This document shows positions 50,001 through 62,000 of a stretch of DNA of 64,000 bases, one piece after another. Origin of the DNA: Zonotrichia leucophrys gambelii (lineage: Eukaryota > Chordata > Aves > Passeriformes > Passerellidae). The position numbers and the translations under genes are program-made. The stretch covers positions 132,325,533-132,389,532 of the forward strand of contig NC_088171.1 of the NCBI RefSeq assembly GCF_028769735.1, given 5' to 3'. The notes under the pieces are model-generated. The model ran no database searches. It was not told where the DNA came from and saw only the letters and a list, made by a program, of their open reading frames with translations. Numbering within the stretch: the stretch's first letter is position 1; each line of letters opens with the position of its first letter.

Positions 50001-53000
50001 CATGTGAAGGGCTGTCTCTGTGCTGGTGGGAAGAACAGTCCCTCAAGGGGATCCAAAATTAATTTTTAATTCCTCTCTCTGGGAATTCAAGAGGCTACAT
50101 GCAAAGAGCAGGAGACAACCCCCTCTCAAACACATATTTAAGAGGATATCCTAAGACAGGGATTAATAAAATCAACATTCCTGGAGAATTTCTTTCCATG
50201 TAACTTGTGTCATCATTTTCCTTTGACTCTGAGGTTTTCCTCCAAAGCCATAACCACAGAAGGACAGATCCAGCTCCCAGGCAAATGGAGGATGTGTGTC
50301 ATTTTTTTCCATTCCCATGCTCAGACAAAGCCTGTCCTAAGCAGACATTTGCTTTGGAAACAAACTGAAGTCGGGATTTCTTGCAGCATTCAGGAAACAA
50401 TGTGAAAACTCCTCTGCTGAGGATCAGAAAAGAGCAGACTTGTTTGAGCAGACTCTTGGAATATCATTCTCCCAGCCAAACACATTGCTGGCAATAGATT
50501 TTAAAAGTCACAAAAGCATGAAATTATTTTTATTATGGTGAAAATGCTGAAAAGAATGATGATTTTTCCCTCTGTTTTTGGTTTGGTTTTTTTTTTTTTT
50601 TTTTTCCATTGTAGTTCAAACTTGAGCCACCTGCTGTGAGTTTCAGAACATCTGGTGAAAAAGCTGGAATTATTGACATTGAGCCGAGGACAGGCATCCT
50701 GTATATCAATGGGTCTCTGGACTGGGAGACCCAACAAGTGCACAAGCTGCAGGTAAAATCTCAATGAAAAATAGGAAGGGAGAAGTATTCACATTCATCC
50801 TCTTTGGGTATACCTGGTAGTAAGAGAAATCAGTTGGAATTTGGAATCCTTTATTTTGCCTATGTTTACAGGCAGGTTTTTCATTTTAATACCAAGATTT
50901 ACTGGAAGACATACGGCTTGGTAGCTCTCAAAGACTGAACAGGAAAATGCTTCTTAGCAGAGGAAGGCTATGTTCAGAAAACAAAAATTGTGATGCCAAC
51001 ACAACCCTTTAGCTCTCCTAATATGAGGGGAATACTTGACTGGAAGTAAAATCTAACCTCATGAATGAGCTTTTCTTGTTATCCCTGAAGGCTGATAGGG
51101 TGAATTTTATTTCTGGAGTGGAAAAATGAACTATTGTAATAATTTAGAAAGCTTACAACATACACAGTGACCAACTGAGATCAGCTCAGTTGGTTAGAGC
51201 ATGGTGCTAATAATGCCAGGGTTTGATCCTTGTATGGGCTATTCACTTCAGGGTTGGACTTAATGAGCCTTGTGGGTCACTTGTGGGTCAACTCGGAATA
51301 TTCTGTGACTCTGTGAAACAATGTGAGTGAAAGACATTTAGGCAGGGAGGCACAGATCTAACCTCTGTCAGATAACAGCAGAAAGCTGTTGGGCAGATGT
51401 TGGACTCTAAGAGAGGAAAAGCTCTGTGTGTTTGTCCTGCTATTATACCTTTTTCATGAGGATCTCACTAGTGCAAACGCTGTTGGGAATGGAGCAGTGG
51501 ATGGGCAGTCTTTGGGTCTCAGTGCATCCTTGTCCTCTTAAACCATGTCAGAAATGGTGCTGTCTTTTTCTGAGGCAGTAGCAGCTGAGAAAAAAATGAT
51601 CATGAGAGGATCAGTATCTGAACAGACAAAGTACATGATGATTTTTTTAGCCAGCCTTAGCAGTCTTTCTAAAGTCTATCACTTCAGGTTTCATGGTTTC
51701 ACATTCTCAGCTCTAAAGCACCCTTGGATTGGAAGTAGAGAGGGCAATTTCCTAGCCCCAGAAGTTAATAACCCAAAGCGTGTGAATCATTTATAGACAA
51801 AAAGTGATGACAGAATGAAAAAGTTATGCTTGGTTAGGCATAAATAATCATGATTTTATCTATTATGTGCAAACAAAATTAAGTGTGACAGATAGAATAT
51901 ATTCTTGGTGATTTAAAGTTAAGGCTGGAAAATAAGTCAAATTGTGTAGAAAAAAAAAAGTCATTAGGATTAAGAATTCTTTTTTCTTTACTAACCCTTA
52001 TATCAGACTATTTTTCTGATTTATATTTATAATAGCAATTAGTTATAAATGCAATATCATGTTGGGTGTTCTCCTTGTTTGCTAGAAAGTACATATTGCT
52101 TTTTAAAGAAAAACATGAATTTAAGGCTGTGCAAAAATACGAGTAGTCTACTGAAATGGGAAGTGGGAAATTGTCCTCTGAAAAGTGTCATCAGAAGCAG
52201 GAGCGGGTTATTTTGTTTTGTTGGCATTATATACTGTGACAAATTTTTGTCAGGGAGCTACAGTGGCAAATTTGTCCTGTTATGTGGAGCTACCGAGTGG
52301 TGGCTCTTGCCAGATTTGCATGACAGTAAGAGTGACCTGGCATCTGACACCTTGATATTAATTTATGCCTTTTAACCTGTCTGCATGAAAATATTTACTT
52401 GCTGTTCCTTCTTTTTTCAAATCAGGTGGAAAGTCTGGATGAGAGTGGAGAGAGAGTTAAAGGTCCATATGCTGTTACAATACATGTGGAGGATGTCAAT
52501 GACAACCCCCCAGAATTTAACCAGACAAAGTACTACGGAGTAGTGAGGCAGAACTCTCGTCCAGGTAATTGCCACCATAATTAAATATTATCATTAATAG
52601 GAAGGTAGGTAAATTAAGCTGGAAGGTAAAGTGGTTGCTATACAAGCTGGAAAAAGATCAGTTTTTCTTCTCACTGGACTGTACAAAATAAGAATGAAAG
52701 CTTCTATAATATAATGAAAGGGCAAAGAGGTGGCCACTATGTGGTGTAAAAGGATGAGTGCAATCAGAAATATTTTTTAGTACTTACTCTTCTCTGTCCA
52801 TTGCTCTGGAAAAAAAAAAACAAAACACCAAAAAACAACAAAACCTTATGCTAGAAGGGGTTTAAAATTTAAAGACTACCAAAGACTATACAGAAAGAGA
52901 AGGCTAAGACTATCTGAGTCTTTACATATCAGTGAAAGAAAGTGCCAGGGCGGATATAGGGTATGTGCTTACCATGAGTGATGCTTCTCAGAACATGGGC

Positions 53001-56000
53001 TATACCTCAACATTTAGAAGAGAGTCTTGGATTATGAATTGCAGTGATCCAGACAAAAAGTCATGCAAGTATCAAAGAGCAGTAAGTTGAGACTTACATC
53101 TTGGAAATAAAACAAAGGACTCATAGAGTTGTTATTGCTGTGGCTATGGACTCAAGAAAAAGCTTTTGCTAAATAATATGCATATAAACCTTCATGGAGT
53201 CAGAAAATTATTCTGAAACATATTACTGTATATTCTTCAGTGCATCCAAGTCAAAAAGATTTTGAATGCAGCCCTGGTTTGCAAAAGGTAAAAGTTGACT
53301 TACATTACTGGGTATTTCCTTATTTTTTTTCACTGTATGATTGTTCTTTTATTGTGTCTGTGTTGCAGGTCATGCACCATTTTTATCAAGGTTCTTTGGG
53401 TTTCACTGATTTGTGTAGGAACTGCAAAGTGGCCTTAAGGAGAGATCCCATTGAGCTGAATTCTGGGTTCAGGCACTCTTGCGTGATAGATAGCTCTCTG
53501 CTGATTTAACTCTGTCGCCTTCTTCACCAGCTGGTCACCACACCTGTTGTGATCCTACTAAGCAGAGCTGGTGGAGGGCTGACTCTGGGATGGCATACAG
53601 CAGTGTAACCTCTGCACATGGCTTCCCATGGGAGGTGCATTATGGAACAATGGCAGCTCCCCATAAGTTGCTTTCCTGGTTTGAGAGCTCTGCTCAAATG
53701 GATTATGTGTTAAGGTTCAGTCTCTTCTCTTACCACTGTTTCTTCTCCAATCAAAACAGGCAAGCCTTTCATGTATGTCCATGCCACTGACCGTGATGAT
53801 CCTACAACTCTCCATGCACAGCTGTCTTACAGCATTCTCCATCATTTTCCCAACCCTTATGCAGAAATGCTTTTCCAGATTGATAACGCAACTGGAGCAA
53901 TCTCACCAAGCAGGAAAGGTACGTAAAAAGATTCTTGATTGCTAAGAGCAAGCATGAGTTCTGGGATATGTGTAGGAACAAAACAGCAACATGGGTCTGA
54001 TGCTATATTGTGAATAAATGTAGTCAGTGGGACATACTCCACTAAAGCCCTAGTTTTGGGGGACTTGTGTTTTGTCCCACCAAATTCAAGGGAAGCTAGC
54101 AGAAATGGAGATTGAGATCTGAAAGTACACTGAGAAGAGAGATAGATCCTCTGGCCTTCAGGACTCCACTATGTCTTATCTTGGAATTAATTCTCTGCCA
54201 TGAAATCTAGAAACCCAAAAGCAGTAACATGAAAAATGCAGAGAAAACTCAGCTGGACATGTGATCCCAACTGAATTGCAATGATTAGAAACTCCCATCT
54301 ATTCTGCTGGGCTGAACAAGTGCCTGACTGGGTCTAGGGCTGTTCAGGGATGCCTCTGCACAAAATGAGACCACAGCACAGAGGCCCCATATGATTCCAT
54401 GCACATGAGGCTATGCTGTTCAGACAACCCAGAGGAAGTGGCTTGCTGAGGTTTGTCCCAAAGGACCATCTAAGGAGTAAGTCTGAGCCACTTAAAGAAC
54501 CATAGTGCATGTAGGAGGCAATGGGCAGATGAACAGCCCACACAGCCTCTGTGTCATTTCTCTTGACTCTTTGCTCTGTCTCTAGGCTCTTCTTACTTGG
54601 ATCCTCAAAAGCAGGACAACTTCATACTTGTTGTCTCCGTGAAGGACATGGCAGGGACGACAGCGAATGCTTTCACCAGCAGTGTTGATGTGAGCATCAC
54701 TGTGAAGGAGAGCCTGTGGAAAGCTCCCCCCACCATCTACATCAAAGAAAACTCAACCCAGGTCCACCCTGTCAACATCAGTAAGGTAGGGTCCTTGACC
54801 ACACTCCATGAACTTCTCCTTGTACCACACAATTGTTTCCTCACAACTAACTGTGAAGGTGTCCCCGCTGCATCCAACACCAGGTTCTTCAGAAGGACTT
54901 TGACACCTCCCAGTCATTTTTTTAATATGGCATCCTTTGGAAATGATTGTTAGTGGAGGTCTCATTGATTTTTTGTTAGCACAAAAGTTAATAGTTTGGA
55001 GGTGACTGAGATACAGTCAATACCAACACTAGAGTGACTGAACTTTGCCTTTCAGTTTGGGACCAAAATCCAGTTATGGGTCCTCCAGGCTTTGAGCAAA
55101 CCAAGAGATTTTTGGAGCTTATTTTGTGGTTAGTTTCTTCCACCTGCAGAAGAGCAGGGCAGGGGACCAGCTCCACAACAGCCCTGCTGTGGACAGTCCC
55201 TCACACTCAGGGACGCCTGCTGTGACTGGTTTTGTATCATGCAGCACAACTGCTACACCAAAAGTACCTTGAAAGGACTGAAATACCCTCCTTCATTACC
55301 ATCCTGCATTCCCAATATTCCTCTTTTCACAGTTCAAGCACAAAATATTTTGCTGATAACTGCAGACCAATAGCAGTGTATACATGAGTACATATTAACC
55401 AACAAGCCAACAGCCTTTCAGAAATATTTGACTTTGAAAAATGCCTTAGCAGTGACACCCCTAATGCTGTCATCCCTTGAACATGGCAGGATTCCATGGA
55501 TCCTGTTCACAAGAGTAACTGGCTTGGTGCTATTCTTAGTGGCAGCCCAAGGAAATACAGAATGAAACCAGGTAGAAAGAAGACTAACATGTAAGGATGC
55601 ACCCATTTTGGGGTCACTTGTATATACATTTCATTTGGGAGCCAATGTCATGTTGATTCTGCCTAGGGGAAAATGAAATGTAGCTGCTGCTATATAGAAC
55701 ATAAATGTTAATACTGAATCCATTAACTAAACAGTCTGTGTATTTAATTTCATTTTAAATGTGCGGCACCCCAAAAAAGAGCCCTTCTCATGAGCGTTGA
55801 TGAATGTAAAGAGTGTGCATGCACCTATTTACAGATAGGTACCAGCTATTTGTTTGCACAGAATCACAGAATCATAGAATATGCTGTATTGGAAGAGACC
55901 CATCAGGATCATCAAGTCCAACTTCTGGCCCTGCACAGGACACCCCAAGAGTGACACCATGTTCCTGAGAGCATTGCCCAAATGCTTCTTGAACTAATGA

Positions 56001-59000
56001 AAGCTTAGTACTGTGACCACTTCACTGGGAATCCTGTTTCAGTGCCCAGGAACCCTCTGGATGTAAAACCTTTTCTTGATATCTAACATAGACCTCCCCC
56101 AGCTGAGCTTCCTCAAGTCCTGCCTCTGGTCATGAGAGTGAAGAGGTCAATCCCACCCCTCTGCCTCCCCTCATGAGGATGTTGCCGTCTCCCCTCAGTC
56201 TCCTCCAGGCTGAACAAATCAAGTGTCCTCAACTGCTGCTACTAAGGCTTCCCTTCCAAACCCTTCACCATCCTTGTGGCCCTCCTTTGGACACTCTATA
56301 ATAGCTTAATGCCTTTTTTATAATGTTGTGCCCAAAACTGCACACAACATTGAAGGTGAGGCTGCCCCAGCTCAGAGCAGAGCAGGACAATCCCCTCCCT
56401 TGCCTGGCTGGTGATGCTGTGCCTGATGCCCCCAGACAGGGCTGGCCCTCCTGGCTGCCAGGGCACTGCTGGCTCACATTCACCTTTCCACTGACCAGGA
56501 CCCCCAGGTTCCTTTCTGTGGTGCTGCTCTCCAGCCTCTCGTTCCCCAGGCTGTCCGTACATCCAGGACTGCCCCATCCCAGGTGCAGAATCTGGCACTT
56601 TGTTACAACTTCATACAGTTGATGACTGCCCATATCTATAATTTATCAAGGTCTTTCTGCAGGGCCTCTCTGTCCTGGAAGGAGTTGGCAGCTTCTTCTA
56701 ATTTAGTGCTGTTTCGTTGTTCCATTTCTCTGAACGAAATAAAACCAAGCAACAGGCAGGGATAGAGAGTGTTAGGAGAGGAAATCATTAGTATCAAGAT
56801 ATTAAAACAAAAATAATGCTTTTTTCCTCATAATGACTCTTTATCTCCACATCACCAAATCCTTTTATAAAAAGGTATGTGTTGTATCCCATCTGGACAG
56901 ATGGAGAAACTGTGGCAAAGTGGCTTCAGCACACAACTCAGAGAGCAGAGGTGTATTATCAGTCTGATTTTCTGCAGTTCATCCTGAGAGCCCGCCAAAC
57001 TGTTAATTTTCTGGTTTATGAAGCTAACAGGAATGCAGTTGTTTCTGTTTGTGGTCCAGAAATAATCCCTGTTAAATCTCACTCTACACTTCTAACTTCC
57101 TATCCTGATTTATTTTTTGGGGTTTTTTTTAGGTGCAGTCAAATGAACCAGATGTAATTTATGGCATTTTTGAAAAAGAAAAGCTGCCAAGGCTTCCATT
57201 TTCCATCAGTGAGAATGGGGATATTTATGTGACCCAACCATTGGACAGGGAAGAAAAGGATGCTGTAAGTAAACACATAAAGCTTCACTGATGGCAGAGA
57301 GCACAGCAGGAAGCTGATTATTGGTGTGGGAGTAAATATGACAAAGCTCAACAGAATGGAAGGGAGACGGGGAAGGGGAGAATAGATAAAAGTTTTGTGT
57401 CTTGTCACTTCTGTTTGGAAATGATGTGATATATGTGAAAGTTCATCCACCTATTATACTGTAAACAGGCTTCAGGTCCTTACCCTAGAGAGGGTCTGGC
57501 AGTAGCAATCCCTGCCCCCAGCTTATGTACAATGCACAGCATGGACCAGCTATGGCAGGGCTGTAGGTGCATGAGTAAGAGATAGGCAGTGGAGTGAAGG
57601 AGATCTGGAGGTTTCAGATCTACTTCAGACCTTGGGGACCACAGATTTTAAAATCCTTTGAGAACTCAGCCCTCAGAAGCTAAAGGGTGATGGAAGAGCT
57701 CTGATTTAAACAGAAAACACTGAGCAAACTCATGAGAGGATATTTCATATTCCTGTAGTTAGATACTAAGATGCAAAATATTGTCACAGTGGACATTCAA
57801 ACCATCTAATTGCCATATTCTTGTTGCAGTATACATTCTATGTGGTGTCAAAAGATAACACAGGAGAACTGGTGGAGAAGCCTTTGCAAATTCACATTAT
57901 TGTGGAAGACATCAATGACAATCCCCCTGTGTGTCAGCAGGACCTCACCATAATTGAAGTTCAAGAAAATGAAAAGGGAGGTAAGAAAAGAACTTCTGTT
58001 AATTTATACGCCTTACTGTATTCATGCTGTTTCCAGCTGTGTGTGAATGAAGCTAAAAAATCTGATCCCAAGGATTAAAACATGACTGTCCCAGGGAAAT
58101 GCTTTCCTGTGCCCTCCTGTTTTCCCTTCAATAATTCCTATGGAAAGGATTTCAAGAACCTGAGAAGGACAGACACAAAACACCTACTTTAAAAATGCTG
58201 TTTTATTTAAAATATAAAACTGCATTTTGCCACAACCACAGATTTGGATAACTGCTTAGACTGTGTAAAGAAAAACACCTCTTTTATTACCAGTACAAGA
58301 AATACTGTTCTTAAAGTAGTATGAGCCCATTTTCCCTCATCCAGCTGCAGCTCCAGCATAAAGCCTCTGACTTCAATGGACCATTACCAAAATCCTCCAA
58401 TGTATTGACATCAGTTATTTGGTTTCAGGACTGAAGAGTCTTCTGTTAGTCTTTTGGACTGCCCTGACCCCAAACCAGTATGTTGGGAGGCTAAAGCAAA
58501 AACTCCCAATAGTGAAAAGATTGCATGTCCATTAAAGTGTTTTCCATACAGCTTTATTTTTATTGGCCCTCTACCCTTTGCACTGGCATTACTGTTGTCA
58601 CTGTGCACTTCTGTGGAGCCACTGCACTCTGTCTGATTCCCATCTCTGCTCTGCTACAGGGAGTAGTATCGGCACCGTGTTTGCTACGGACATGGATCAG
58701 GAGGACAGCCTTAACTCTCGTCTGCATTTCCAAATCCAAAGTCAGGAACCTGAATTCCCCACAAATAATCTCTTCTATATTCAGCAAGACACGGGGACTT
58801 TGCAATTAACTGGCCGTTCCTTAAGCAAGCGTGAATCAGCCAAGTATTTCTTGAAGGTCCTGGTGACAGATCCTCGTAAGTAATGCCTGCTGTTACACTT
58901 TGTTACACTCTCTCTGCACTGGCAGGACTTGTATTTAGTGTCTAAGGGATGTGGGGAGACAAGGAGGATTTGCTGAATAGGCAGTAGCACTGAGAGCTGT

Positions 59001-62000
59001 CTTGCTCTGGCATGGTACTTGTCCTGTTCTTGAGATGCAGGGAGACGAATCATGAATCATAATGCAAGCATGGAAGGGAACCAGCTCTAGGACAGAGTGT
59101 GGCTAAATTGGGAAGCTTGTTAACAAGTACTTCAGAATGAGATTTCCTTCCACAGGGGGAAAAAAATGAAGAGATCATGATTGTGGTTTTCCCCAGATCT
59201 TTCAAAGGGACTTAACTGGAAAACAAAAAATCAAGAAATTAAACACAGCTGCTCAGACAGTCCAGATAATATTTTAAAACATTAAGAGAATATTAAGCTG
59301 AAAAAAACTTTAAAAATTATCTTGTCCCTTATGTAAATTGTCATGAGTCCTTTGTGATTCACTGAATGGAAAGGAAATCAAACTTCATACCAAAGCTTAA
59401 AGCTTTGTGCTGGAATCCCTACAGTCAGGCAAAACTTGTGCATGAAGGAACTGGCATGGAAAGATGTCTGTAAATGAAATGGTTTCATTTTGGCAGATGA
59501 TGGAAAACCTTCCAGAGTGATAAAGCTGGTGATTTGTCTTGAATGCTTATTTGAACTCCATCCAAACAATGTTGTTTAGAAGTTTCCTTAACTTTCAGCT
59601 CATGAAGCATGTTCGTAAAACACTAAAATCCATCTATATATGGGTATATTATGCTTCTAAAATCACGACCTGCCATTGGTTTGGGTGCCCCTGCTCAGGT
59701 AGTGATTAGATTTACATGAATCTGAAACCTGCCTGTAACAAAACTGGGGGTGCTGCCTGATGACCAAGAGGACAAGGGAGCGTTAACAACCCAGGGCTTA
59801 CTTTTTGACATGGAAAAGTTATACTGAGACAGCTAACACAATTCATAGCTATCATCATCCTGGAAAACAGATATGGTTTTAAAAAGTGAGGGAAATGAAA
59901 CAGGATGGGACAGTGCTGGAGAAATGGGGAAGATCAATGGTAAGAAGTGAGGTTGTCATTGACTAAGAGATATCTGAGATAAGTGCTTCTCTCACTTTAG
60001 TGCTTAGATTGGGCAATCTGGCAATCTCACTTTTGCTCCCAGGGAACCCTTCTGGAGGAGAGTTATTTTTGGCAGAAAGGCTGGTGTGATGTTGTTTGTC
60101 TCTTTCCATGCAGAATACGAAACAATCTGTAATGTGGAAGTACACGTCATAGACATCAATGATCAAATTCCCATCTTTAACAATTCAGATGTGAGTACTT
60201 TTAACACCATTTTGGATGTTCCAATAACTTATGACAAGGATTTGAGCATGCCTTCAATGTTTATAGGATGTCAGCAGGAAACTAGCCCTTTACAGACAAA
60301 GTAATAGAGTTAATACTAGTAAAAATAAAGGTAAAATATTGCTGCAAGTCTGCATATAAGCTCTATCTAGACAGTGAGCAATGGGACAGATTAACAGCTA
60401 ATTATGAAATTTAAGGTAATTTGCTCAGTGGAAAACTGTGTACAGAAAGAAATTTTTCTATTAAATTCGTTTATTCCAGAAGTGCAAGTTCTGAAGGGAA
60501 ATGGGGAAGAAAAGGCTTTAAAATTAATCAAACAGCTAAATGGAAAAAAATGCTGGTGTCTCCCAAGTACCTTACCAAATACAGCACTAGTGTACCCAAA
60601 ATAGCCAGAAGATAAATGGGAATCAAAAGTCCTGTGTGGTTTGGCCAGAAAGAGTGGTCCAATGATCCATGCCCAAACTTGATTTGGGGATGGGTGTCAG
60701 ACTCCTGCCCTTTCTCTGGTGGAGGTGCTGGCATCTGGCAGAGACCTGCAGACATTTCATGACTTCTGCCTGATGGCCCAGGCCTCCTGGCAGACACTGG
60801 AATGGCTGAGGTACTTACACAGAGGTGTTCCAGCTCCCACCATTCCTGCAGGCCCTGTAGGTGGTGGGCTCAGGAGACCTGTCTGGCCTGTCAGGCACAG
60901 TTGTCCTTTCAAGGAAGCTGTGTTGGTGTTTGGGCCTTGCAGACTGTATTGCCCATCTCTCAGTTGATGGCAATGTCAGCCCAATCTCATGTAGACAAGG
61001 CGCCTGCAGAGCAGGTTTTACACCATCTCACCTCAAGGTCTTGGTCCAGGACCTGGTCTCAAGGTGAGGCTTCTGGGCAAGGACACGCATTAAACAGTCA
61101 GAGGAGCTGGGATGCCAATGTGGCAACAACCTATGGTGCATGAAGCAATCAAATATTTAACAGTGAGTGGCCAGGGTGCTCACAGGGTACAGAGAAGCTG
61201 TATCTATCCCTTCTGCATGATCATGGGCTGGTTTTCACAGCGGAACTAAAGATTTGGGACTGGTGCTGTACTAGTGGCACTGACATAGATCCCATTACCT
61301 ACGATAAATGTGTGGCTAAAAAGCTTCCCTCTTTTGTGTGGCTGCTGTGGGTTAAAATAAATCCACACATGTGGGTCACAAGCTTGTGGTTGTGCTGAAA
61401 TTCTTATCCACAAATGGTTGTGCTGAAGTTCTTATCCACAAACGGTATGTCATGTTTAAATGACATCTCTCTCTCTTCAGTATGGCAGTGTGACTCTGGC
61501 AGAAGATATCCCAATAGGAAGTCTGATATTAGAAATTGAAGCAACTGATGGAGATGAGCCTGCCACAGGGAGCTCCCTCATCATTTACCAAGTGAAAGAA
61601 GGTGATCCAAACAACACGTTCATCATAGAGACAGACTCTGAAACAAACCGAGGGTTCATCAGGATTAACAAGGTGAATAGATGGATTTATTCTTCTCCTT
61701 TAGTGTTACTTATTTGTTATACACAGTTATTGCCCTGTGGGATTTGTGAGGAGGTGAGGACTGGTGGTGGAGTAGGGACACCCTAAGCATGGTGCAGCCT
61801 GCAGGAGGCTCCGCTTTTGGACTCAGGCTCTGTGTCTGTGCAGTGCTCATACACACACCTGCCCTCCTGCCTTTGCTGTGCCCTCACCACCACCAGCAGC
61901 TCCCTCCACTGGCTCTGCTGCTGACTGCTTCTCCAGAAGAGCAGATTCTGGCCGATGAAGTAGGTCTTTATGCACCATAATGACAAAAAAAAAAAATACA

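Noticed and set aside
51182..51255. Functional tRNA-Ile(AAT) gene
   Set aside because: The acceptor and arm pairing is degraded and the sequence continues directly into a CR1-type tail, so it is the head of a SINE.
56265..56633. 122-codon minus-strand frame as a host gene
   Set aside because: Its residues match the C-terminal part of CR1 reverse transcriptase and it is broken, so it belongs to the CR1 fragment.
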